Assembly (NCBI RefSeq): GCF_900106925.1
Contig: NZ_FNNZ01000013.1
Coordinates: 62,001 to 126,000, forward strand
Origin: Thiocapsa roseopersicina
Lineage (GTDB): Bacteria > Pseudomonadota > Gammaproteobacteria > Chromatiales > Chromatiaceae
Direction: 5' to 3'
Length of the DNA stretch: 64,000 nucleotides
Positions within the stretch are counted from its first letter, which is position 1. Each line of letters opens with the position of its first letter. Made by a program: the position numbers and the translations under genes. Below, one piece after another: positions 57,839 to 64,000 of the stretch. Below the pieces are notes generated by a model, which was not told the DNA's origin, searched no databases, and was given only the letters and a program-made list of their open reading frames with translations.

Positions 57839-59091
57839 CAGCGACGACCCTCCTGCCATTCGCGCAAGGCTTCGACGACCTGGGCGCGATCACTGAAGCG
57901 CACCTTGAGCTCGCCCATGTCTTGGATCGTCTCGTGACCTTTGCCGGCCACGAGCACGGCATCGCCGATTCCGGCCAAGGCCATTGCGGTGCGGATCGCG
58001 AGACCGCGCTGGCGTCGCACCCGCACCCGGCTCGGATCAACGACGCCGACGAGGATATTCGCGATGATCGTATCGCCGCACTCCCCGCCCGGGTTGTCGT
58101 CGGCGAGGATCAGCTCGTCGCTCAGACGCTCGGCTATGGCCCCCATGACGGGGCGTACGCGGGGATCACCCTCGCCGGCGCAGCCGAAGACCGTGAAGAT
58201 GCGCCGCGGGCCGTGTTTGCGCAGATTCACGAGCGCCGTCTCGAGTGCGGCCGGTGTCCGGGCCTCGTCCACCACGACGAGCGGCGTCTGCTCGCCGCCG
58301 AAGCACTCCATCCGGCCGGGCACGCCCTGGATGCGGCTCGACTCGCGTGCAGCGCGCTCGAGTGGAAGGCCGCGCGCAAGCAGCACGGCCATGACGGCAA
58401 GGAGGTTGGACGCATTGAAGTCGCCGATCAAACCGACGGCAAGCTCCGCCTCGGCACAGGTATCCCTTGTCTCGCAGGCGACGCGCAGACGCAGACCTCT
58501 CGGCATCGGCACGATCGATCGGGCCCGGATGCAGATATCGCATGCGGCCAACAGGGCGTCGTCGGGCGGCGTCGCGCTCGCATCCGCCACGAAACCCGCT
58601 ACCGAAACCCCCGCGGGCAGTGCGTTCAGGATGGTCTTCGAAAAGGGATCGCTCAGATTCAGTACGGCCCACTTCAGACCCGGAGACCGGAACAGGCGCA
58701 AGACGGCCTCGGCGATCGCCGGAGACTCGGCCGTGTCGCGCGCGACGTCGGGGTCGACGCCGTCGAGTCCGGTGAAGAGCGCATGGCTGAAGTGAAGATC
58801 CTCTGCTCGGAAGCGCTCAAGCGCTTCGAAGGAGACCTCGACGGCAGCCGCCCGGGCGCCGCGGGAGCATAGCCCCTCGAGCATCTCCTCGAGGCTGCAC
58901 AGGTCGGGGTCGTCTGTCGTCTTGAGGTCGCCGGGAAAGCCATGGCCGACGGTGGCGACGACGCCGCAGGGCAACTCGACGGCCAACACCTGAGCGAGCG
59001 CGTGCGCAACGCTGGTCTTGCCGCGCGCCCCGGTGATGGCGAAGGTCTCCGAGCATGTCTTCGGCGAGCCGAGAACGCGGTCCGCCATCAT
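57838..59091 (-). CDS. MurE-like Mur ligase, N-terminally short and motif-degenerate
   Basis: 417 residues in the murE position, against about 495 for MurE. Homology covers the ATP and C-terminal domains only: ITGARGKTSVAHALAQVL with Lys25, VEVSFEAL with Glu85, GDFNASNLLAV, GRMECFGG, VFGCAGEGD and VLVAGKGHETIQ. The N-terminal UDP-binding domain (~90 residues) is absent. Lost relative to E. coli MurE: ENTTG becomes DDPD, SSHGL becomes SFEAL, DHLDYHG and the carbamylated-Lys segment are gone, DYAHTP becomes DEARTP (275-280), and the meso-DAP motif DNPR becomes DNPGGE (332-337). ATGA overlap with ftsI and TGATG overlap with murF show an intact, coupled frame. It may be inactive, regulatory, or have a changed substrate; a true murE is then expected elsewhere. 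Confidence 0.85.
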   Translation of the reverse strand: MMADRVLGSPKTCSETFAITGARGKTSVAHALAQVLAVELPCGVVATVGHGFPGDLKTTDDPDLCSLEEMLEGLCSRGARAAAVEVSFEALERFRAEDLHFSHALFTGLDGVDPDVARDTAESPAIAEAVLRLFRSPGLKWAVLNLSDPFSKTILNALPAGVSVAGFVADASATPPDDALLAACDICIRARSIVPMPRGLRLRVACETRDTCAEAELAVGLIGDFNASNLLAVMAVLLARGLPLERAARESSRIQGVPGRMECFGGEQTPLVVVDEARTPAALETALVNLRKHGPRRIFTVFGCAGEGDPRVRPVMGAIAERLSDELILADDNPGGECGDTIIANILVGVVDPSRVRVRRQRGLAIRTAMALAGIGDAVLVAGKGHETIQDMGELKVRFSDRAQVVEALREWQEGRR

Positions 59092-60857
59092 GGCTTGACC
59101 TCGCGTCGCGCCAGAAGCATCGAGGGCTGCGGATCGTCCGGCGGGACATTGAACAGACGCAGGGCGCCCTCCATCACCTTCTGGAAGACGGGCGCGGCGA
59201 CGAGGCCGCCGTAGTAGGCCTTGCCCTTCGGCTCGTCGATCATCACGGCGATCACCAGGCGCGGCGAGCCTGCCGGCGCAAATCCGGCGAACACCGCTTG
59301 ATAGCGCCCGCCGCCGTAGCCGGCGCGCCCTGCCGATTTTTTGGCCGTTCCGGTCTTGCCGGCGACCCGATAGCCGGTGATGGCGGCACGTTTCGCCGTA
59401 CCTTGATCCGAGACCACCGTCTCCATCATCGCCCGCACCTTGCGCGCCGTTTCGGCGCTGAGGACACGCGTCTCCTCGCCCGCAGGCACAGGCGACGCGG
59501 GATCCCGCCTCAACAAGGACACCGGGCGCTTGACGCCGTCGGCGGCCAACACGCCGTAGGCTTGTGCCAGTTGCAGTGCCGTGACCGACAATCCGTATCC
59601 GAAGGCTTGGGTGGCATGCTCGAAGACGCGCCACGTCGAATGATGGCGCAGCACCCCACGGCTCTCGCCCGGCACGCCGACATCCGTCGCGTGCCCGAAG
59701 CCGAGCTGATCGTAAAGACCCCAAAGATCGCCATAGCTCATCATCTGGGCAATCTTCACGACGCCGACGTTGCTCGACTTGGTGATGACCCCGGTCACAT
59801 CGAGGTTGCCGTAGTTGCGTACGTCCTTGACGGTGTTGCTCCCGACCGCCAACGACCCGCCCCGCGTCGCGATTGTCGTCGTCGGCTTGATCAAGCCCCG
59901 CTCCAGTGCGGCAGCCACGACAAACGGCTTGATCGTCGAGCCCGGCTCCATGACGTCGGTCACGGCACGATTGCGGCGACGCTCGCTGCTGCCGCCGCGC
60001 TGGGCGTTCGGGTTGTAGCCCGGCTGGTTGACCATCGCGAGGATCTCGCCGGTCTCGACATCCAAGGCCACCAGCGTCCCGCCGACCGCCTTGTGCTCGG
60101 CAACGGCGGCCTTGAGCTCGCGATAGGCCAGAAACTGAAGGCGGCGGTCGAGACTGAGCGCGAGATCCGCACCCTGGCTCGGCGCACGGACCTGCTCGAT
60201 CTCCTGCACGATCTGCTGTCGCCCGTCGCGAATCACCCGACGCAAGCCGGGCTCGGATTTCAGCCAGGAATCGTACGTGAGCTCGATGCCCTCTTGGCCG
60301 CTATCATCGATGTCGGTGAATCCGAGGACGTGCCCGAAGACCTCGACACCGGGATAGAAGCGACGGTACTCGGTCTCGAAGTCCACGCCCGCGAGATCGT
60401 GATCGGCGATGACCTGCCGCACCGCGCGCGCTTCTTCGAAGCTGACACGCCGCTTGAGATAGAGAAACCCGCGTTCGGAGGTGGCGTCGAGCCGCTCCTG
60501 CAGCTCCTTGGGCTCAAGTCCCAGCGCGACGGCCAGCGGCGGGATTGCATCGCGTCGCTCGACCAGCTTGCGCGGCTCGCCCCAGACGGTTTCCACCGGG
60601 GTGCTCACCGCCAGCGGCTCGCCGTTGCGGTCGGTGATCATACCTCGACGCGCGGCGATCTCGCCCACGCGCAGGTAACGGCGCTCGCCTTCGCTGCGCA
60701 GATAGTCGGTCTCGACGACTTGACGATAGAAGACCGCCGCCGAGAGGACGACGAAGGCGCTCGACAGAACGCCGACCAAAAGGCGGCGACGCAGCGCGAG
60801 ATCCGGCTTGGCGTGCCGCGGCTCGGGACGTCGGGCACGGCGATTACGGGTAGACAC
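59088..60857 (-). CDS. ftsI: Septal peptidoglycan transpeptidase FtsI (PBP3)
   Basis: 589 residues. One membrane segment (LLVGVLSSAFVVLSAAVFY near 26-44), a pedestal domain, then the transpeptidase with SxxK in MEPGSTIKPF near 303, SxN in KSSNVG near 358, and KTGT in VAGKTGTAKK near 500. Cross-links septal murein with FtsW. Starts at a GTG overlapping ftsL by 14 bp; its end is normal, so it does not hide a missing murE N-terminus. Confidence 0.96.
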   Translation of the reverse strand: MSTRNRRARRPEPRHAKPDLALRRRLLVGVLSSAFVVLSAAVFYRQVVETDYLRSEGERRYLRVGEIAARRGMITDRNGEPLAVSTPVETVWGEPRKLVERRDAIPPLAVALGLEPKELQERLDATSERGFLYLKRRVSFEEARAVRQVIADHDLAGVDFETEYRRFYPGVEVFGHVLGFTDIDDSGQEGIELTYDSWLKSEPGLRRVIRDGRQQIVQEIEQVRAPSQGADLALSLDRRLQFLAYRELKAAVAEHKAVGGTLVALDVETGEILAMVNQPGYNPNAQRGGSSERRRNRAVTDVMEPGSTIKPFVVAAALERGLIKPTTTIATRGGSLAVGSNTVKDVRNYGNLDVTGVITKSSNVGVVKIAQMMSYGDLWGLYDQLGFGHATDVGVPGESRGVLRHHSTWRVFEHATQAFGYGLSVTALQLAQAYGVLAADGVKRPVSLLRRDPASPVPAGEETRVLSAETARKVRAMMETVVSDQGTAKRAAITGYRVAGKTGTAKKSAGRAGYGGGRYQAVFAGFAPAGSPRLVIAVMIDEPKGKAYYGGLVAAPVFQKVMEGALRLFNVPPDDPQPSMLLARREVKP

Positions 60858-61134
60858 GGCCGACCTCCTCGATCATCAAGACATCCTCGAACCTTGGATT
60901 GAACATGCCGAGCTGGTCCCTGGCCTTGCGCTCGACCCGAACGTGCGTCGAGAGTGCAGCCTCCTCGAGACGGAGCCGATTCCACTCCACGTCGACGGCG
61001 TCGCGTTGGGCGCGAAGCTCCTGCAAATGACCGAAATGGATCCTCGTCTGATACTTGGTGTACACCACGGCGATCGCCGAGAGGGTCACGGCCAAGGCCA
61101 AACCGACCAGAATCCACAGCGGGCGGGCGCTCAT
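60844..61134 (-). CDS. ftsL: Cell division protein FtsL
   Basis: 96 residues, bitopic. Membrane segment LWILVGLALAVTLSAIAVVYT near 6-26, then a coiled-coil (HLQELRAQRDAVDVEWNRLRLEEAAL) and a conserved-type tail RVERKARDQLGM. Forms FtsQLB, which activates FtsWI. ATGA overlap with rsmH; a longer frame upstream is out of place. Confidence 0.92.
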   Translation of the reverse strand: MSARPLWILVGLALAVTLSAIAVVYTKYQTRIHFGHLQELRAQRDAVDVEWNRLRLEEAALSTHVRVERKARDQLGMFNPRFEDVLMIEEVGRVYP

Positions 61135-62063
61135 GCGAGGCGCTCCGCGACCCGCATGATGGCGCTGCGTGCACGGGGATTGGACGCGACCTCGGCGGGC
61201 GAAGGACGCACCGGCTTGCCGAGGATGCGCAAACGCCCGCGCGATTCCTCGGCGGTCACCGGAAGGCCCTTGGGCAGAACGGGACCGCGCGACTCCGTGC
61301 GCATGAAACGCTTGACGATACGGTCCTCCAGGGAATGAAAACTGATGACGACCAGCCGCCCGGCGTGGGCCAAGAGATCGCAGGATTGGCGCAGGCAATC
61401 CTGAATCTCCTCGAGCTCGTCGTTGATCCGGATGCGCAGGGCTTGGAAGGTCCGTGTTGCCGGGTGCTTGCCGGGCTCGCGCGTCGGCACCGACCGCGCA
61501 ACCAAGGCGGCGAGCTGGGTCGTCGTCGTCAAGGGGCTTTCGCTGCGCTGCGCGACGATATTGCGCGCGATGCGTTTGGCGAAACGCTCCTCGCCGAAGT
61601 CGAACAGGACTTGGATGATCTCGGCATCGGACGCATGCGCCAGCCATTGCGCTGCCGATTCGCCGTGGGTGGGGTCCATTCTCAAATCCAGCGGACCTTC
61701 GGAAGAAAAACTGAAACCGCGCTCCGCCGTGTCGAGCTGAGGCGAGGAGACCCCGAAATCCAGCAGTAGGCCGCAGAGGTTGCCCTGAACGCCGACGTGC
61801 GCGAGCAGCTCGGTGATCGAGCCGAAGCGCCCGGACAGCATCGTGAAGCGTCGATCGGCACGCGCAAGCTCGCTCCCCGCATCGACCGCTTCGGGATCGC
61901 GATCGATCGCGATCAATCGACCGGACTCGCCGAGGCGCGCCAGAACGGCACGACTGTGCCCGCCACGCCCGAAGGTGCCGTCGACATAGATGCCGTTCGG
62001 ATCCACGACCAAGGCGTGCACGCTCTCCTCCAGCAGAACCGGCAGATGTTGTTGCTCAATCAA
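61131..62063 (-). CDS. rsmH: 16S rRNA (cytosine1402-N4)-methyltransferase RsmH
   Basis: 310 residues. HLPVLLEESVHALVVDPNGIYVDGTFGRGGHSRAVL at the N-terminus, SAM site LIAIDRDPEAVDAG, LLDFGVSSPQLDTAERGFSF near 105-125, and VISFHSLEDRIVKRFM near 243. Pairs with RsmI, whose gene is at the right edge, to make m4Cm1402. Ten bases after mraZ. Confidence 0.97.
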   Translation of the reverse strand: MIEQQHLPVLLEESVHALVVDPNGIYVDGTFGRGGHSRAVLARLGESGRLIAIDRDPEAVDAGSELARADRRFTMLSGRFGSITELLAHVGVQGNLCGLLLDFGVSSPQLDTAERGFSFSSEGPLDLRMDPTHGESAAQWLAHASDAEIIQVLFDFGEERFAKRIARNIVAQRSESPLTTTTQLAALVARSVPTREPGKHPATRTFQALRIRINDELEEIQDCLRQSCDLLAHAGRLVVISFHSLEDRIVKRFMRTESRGPVLPKGLPVTAEESRGRLRILGKPVRPSPAEVASNPRARSAIMRVAERLA

Positions 62064-62072
62064 AGGGATACT

Positions 62073-62528
62073 CTAAAGCGTCAAGGAACCGAGCCCGGCT
62101 GCCGTCGCCAACTCTCCGATACCCGCATCGCCGAGCGCCGCTTCGTTGCGCGCGTTCCATGCAGGCTCGTCCCAAAGCTCGAACTTCGAGCCCTGGCCGA
62201 CGAAGGCGACACGCTTCTCGAGCGATGCGAAATCACGGAGGTATTGCGGCAGCAGGATTCTGCCCTGAGCGTCCATCTCGACCTCCTGTGCGTTGCCGAT
62301 ATAGAGGCGCTGGATCGCACGGGCCGTGTTGTCGAACGCGGGAAGTGCGGCGAGCTTCGCCTCGATCAACTCCCACTCGGGCTCCGGGTACAGCAGGAGG
62401 CAGCGGTCGCGATCGACGGTGACGACGAGTTGGGAGTTACACGACGACTGCAGCCGCTCGCGGTACTTTGCAGGAACCGCAAGACGCCCTTTGACGTCGA
62501 GATTGACGATGAAGACCCCCCGAAACAC
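62073..62528 (-). CDS. mraZ: Transcriptional regulator MraZ
   Basis: 151 residues, SpoVT/AbrB-like double repeat. First repeat FRGVFIVNLDVKGRLAVPAKYR, second VEMDAQGRILLPQYLRDFA. MraZ represses its own dcw promoter. The GTG at 62526-62528 gives the family start (VFRGV); an upstream ATG would add seven residues. G-rich octamer repeats lie 35 bp upstream. Confidence 0.94.
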   Translation of the reverse strand: MFRGVFIVNLDVKGRLAVPAKYRERLQSSCNSQLVVTVDRDRCLLLYPEPEWELIEAKLAALPAFDNTARAIQRLYIGNAQEVEMDAQGRILLPQYLRDFASLEKRVAFVGQGSKFELWDEPAWNARNEAALGDAGIGELATAAGLGSLTL

Positions 62529-62562
62529 GGCCGCCCCCCGTGGTGACATGCGCCAGGCGACT

Positions 62563-62593
62563 ACTTCCCCAATTCCCCACTTCCCCCCACTTC
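62563..62593 (-). promoter_or_regulatory. Candidate MraZ boxes
   Basis: On the minus strand three tandem octamers GGGGAAGT-GGGGAATT-GGGGAAGT (62563-62586), preceded by a further AAGTGG. TGGGG-type elements repeat about every 8-10 bp. MraZ is known to bind such G-rich repeats upstream of mraZ in E. coli (TGGGN units). They lie just after the predicted transcription start, a place suited to autorepression. Confidence 0.6.
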
Positions 62594-62599
62594 AGTCTC

Positions 62600-62628
62600 A
62601 TCTTAGAGCTGCCCAAGGGGATCGTCAA
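62600..62628 (-). promoter_or_regulatory. dcw (Pmra) sigma-70 promoter
   Basis: On the minus strand: TTGACG (-35), 17-bp spacer, TAAGAT (-10), with the start expected near 62593. It would drive mraZ and the rest of the dcw cluster. Spacing and hexamers are close to consensus, and the MraZ-like boxes follow at once. Confidence 0.65.
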
Positions 62629-62776
62629 GGTGATGCGCAGCTTTAATTCTTGACAGACAGCAACTTAGACGCGGAGCCCCAGGCACATCATAACCCCTAC
62701 GTAATGCATTTATTTTCATGCAACTAACAGGTAAAGCTGAAGGGGTTTTACAGGAGAGTCTCAAACGGCGGGGAGG

Positions 62777-62793
62777 CGGCAGCCCGGCTGCCG
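62777..62793 (-). terminator. Hairpin after rnpB
   Basis: CGGCAGCC-C-GGCTGCCG (62777-62793), a perfect stem about 37 bp beyond the RNase P RNA 3' end. No clear T-run follows, so an intrinsic terminator is only possible, not proven; it may instead be a processing barrier. Confidence 0.35.
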
Positions 62794-62829
62794 TCGGTCG
62801 GATCCCGGGAATGGTCCGGGGAAGGGTCT

Positions 62830-63199
62830 GGGAGCCGGCCTGTAAGCCGGGTTCTGTCGGGGACAGTCATTCATCTGGGACGTACGTCACCGTACGCCTC
62901 GAGCGACCTACCCGGGAGCACGCGCGGGCCGCGCGCTGCAGCGCAGGGCTGCATGCCCCCCTATTTGGTCTTGCTCCGGGTGGGGTTTACCCTGCCGCTG
63001 CTGTTGCCACCAGCGCGGTGCGCTCTTACCGCACCATTTCACCCTTACCTCCCGTCAGAATGACCGGGTCGGCGGTATCTTTTCTGTGGCACTTTCCGTG
63101 GACTTGCGCCCCCCAGGCGTTACCTGGCACCCTGCCCTATGGAGCCCGGACTTTCCTCCCTCGCCGCGAACGGCGAGCGCGACTGTCCGGCCGACTCCC
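62830..63199 (-). ncRNA. rnpB: RNase P RNA, type A
   Basis: Read on the minus strand the RNA has paired ends (GGGAGTCGGCC with GGCCGGCTCCC, helix P1) and the universal core: GAGGAAAGTCCGGGC, CATAGGGCAGGGTGCCAGG, GGTAAGGGTGAAA, GCGGTAAGAGCGCACCG, CAAGACCAAATAG, and the 3' ACAGAACCCGGCTTA. These match the E. coli RNA in order and position. Length about 370 nt. A -10 box lies at the right distance upstream. Location between rsmI and mraZ is the gammaproteobacterial standard. Confidence 0.96.
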
Positions 63200-63207
63200 A
63201 GCCGAGA

Positions 63208-63213
63208 AGTATA
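63208..63213 (-). promoter_or_regulatory. -10 box of rnpB
   Basis: TATACT on the minus strand, 9-10 bp before the predicted 5' end of the RNase P RNA near 63199. The -35 region is poor. Position agrees well with direct transcription of the mature 5' end region. Confidence 0.5.
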
Positions 63214-63271
63214 GCGCCAAGCGAGGCTTCCGGTCTCGGTCGATCGCAAACCCCTGCCGCACCGGCACGCA

Positions 63272-64000
63272 TCACGCCTCGTTGTCCATCGCGGCGACAC
63301 CGTCGGCACCATGCCCCAAATCCAGCTCGAGGCCGAGGCGGTAGAGCGCATTCTTTTTGACGCCTGTCAGGCGCGCCGCAATCGCCACGGCCTGAGCCAG
63401 CGGCAAGGTCTCGCCGAGGATGCGCAGGACCCGCTCCGTCTCCGTCCGATCCGGATCGCCCGTATCGGCGTTCCCCTCGATCAGGACGACCAGCTCGCCG
63501 AGGCGCTGCTCGGCGTCTCCCTCGAGGCGCTGCGCCAACTCGGACGCGGTTCCGGCGAGGAAGGTCTCGAAGTGCTTGGTCAACTCGCGCGCCAGGACCA
63601 GGCGCCGTGTTTCGCCGAGCGCTTCGCCGAGATCACGCAAGGTGGCGAGGATCCGCTTGCCGCTCTCGTAGAGGATCAGCGTGCCACGCTCGTCGGCGAG
63701 CTCGCCGAGCCAGGCAAGACGATGGGACCGAGTGCGCGGGGGAAATCCGACGAACAAGAAGCGGTCGCTCGGCAAACCCGCCGCCGAGAGGGCGCAGATG
63801 GCGGCATTGGCGCCCGGCACCGGCACAACGGTCAAACCACGCTCGCGCGCCGCGGCCACGAGACTGAACCCCGGATCACTGATCAGCGGCGTACCCGCAT
63901 CGGAGACGAGCGCGACGCTCCGACCGGTCTCGATCTCGGCGAGGAGTCGTGGCGCGACACTGGCCTCGTTGTGGTCGTGATAGGCCACGAGCTTGGACGA
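63272..64000 (-). CDS. rsmI: 16S rRNA (cytidine1402-2'-O)-methyltransferase RsmI, partial
   Basis: Right-edge fragment, 5' end outside the window; the frame stays open to base 64000 (reading KLVAYHDHNE). Family segments: SVALVSDAGTPLISDPGF, VVPVPGANAAICALSAAGLPSDRFLFVGFPPR, and C-terminal GVKKNALYRLGLEL. Tetrapyrrole methylase fold; acts with RsmH on C1402. Stop lies 72 bp before the rnpB 5' end. Confidence 0.94.
   Translation of the reverse strand, partial: SSKLVAYHDHNEASVAPRLLAEIETGRSVALVSDAGTPLISDPGFSLVAAARERGLTVVPVPGANAAICALSAAGLPSDRFLFVGFPPRTRSHRLAWLGELADERGTLILYESGKRILATLRDLGEALGETRRLVLARELTKHFETFLAGTASELAQRLEGDAEQRLGELVVLIEGNADTGDPDRTETERVLRILGETLPLAQAVAIAARLTGVKKNALYRLGLELDLGHGADGVAAMDNEA

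Noticed and set aside
55211-57937. A 908-codon open frame on the plus strand across mraY and murF
   Set aside because: Antisense shadow: low-complexity Arg/Asp/Gln-rich composition caused by high GC, no family features, and the minus strand carries unmistakable mraY and murF.
62718-63344. A 208-codon plus-strand frame over the RNase P RNA
   Set aside because: It runs antisense to rnpB, whose conserved core and paired ends explain the region.

Overview
This 64 kb window is GC-rich, gene-dense proteobacterial chromosome. The gene order rsmI–rnpB–mraZ…ftsZ–lpxC–dciA–M23 peptidase–secA–argJ–Nudix/ThiE–yacG–zapD is typical of Gammaproteobacteria. The protein sequences, the glycolate-salvage genes and the overall gene content suggest a purple sulfur bacterium (Chromatiaceae, Thiocapsa-like). 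That placement is an inference from memory of gene content; no marker gene was compared.

Layout. 1–5.2 kb: a NamZ-like muramidase converges on a two-component system that lies beside a DegP-type protease. 5.5–9.1 kb: small exported and lipoprotein genes, a phenylacetate-CoA-ligase-like enzyme, and an exosortase-associated acyltransferase. 9.7–13.8 kb: a tight operon of a PstS-like periplasmic protein, an outer-membrane barrel and a GGDEF-EAL protein. 13.8–19.2 kb (minus strand): yebC–ruvC–ruvA, then glcE–glcF and a tartronate semialdehyde reductase. 19.4–22.3 kb: a 656-residue protein with a C-terminal LOG-like domain, and a MipA/OmpV protein. 22.4–34.2 kb: a complete-looking aryl-polyene / xanthomonadin-type pigment cluster. 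It makes a hydroxybenzoate starter with a chorismatase and extends it with a type II FAS-like system (ACP, ligase, ketosynthase, chain-length factor, two hotdog enzymes, ketoreductase). It exports or anchors the product with LpxL-like, LolA-like, MMPL and glycosyltransferase proteins. 34.2–36.9 kb: lipoproteins, zapD and yacG among repeats. 36.9–43.7 kb: Nudix-ThiE, argJ, secA, an M23 peptidase and dciA. 43.7–62.6 kb: the whole division and cell wall (dcw) cluster on the minus strand, mostly with 4-bp start/stop overlaps. 62.8–64 kb: RNase P RNA and the 3' part of rsmI.

Three observations stand out. (1) The murE position in the dcw cluster encodes a Mur-ligase homologue of 417 residues that lacks the N-terminal UDP-binding domain. 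It has also lost most MurE signature residues, yet its reading frame and its coupling to ftsI and murF are perfect. (2) A dispersed repeat family built from ~85-bp hairpin units with TTAAACCGCG…CGCGGTTTAA ends occurs at three places. Two are 194-bp copies lying between convergent genes. At all four coding-gene 3' ends that abut a repeat end, the repeat itself supplies the stop codon, in the same phase. (3) The 656-residue protein joins an uncharacterised ~400-residue N-terminal region to a LOG-type nucleotide hydrolase domain. No CRISPR array, tRNA, transposase or prophage gene was seen.
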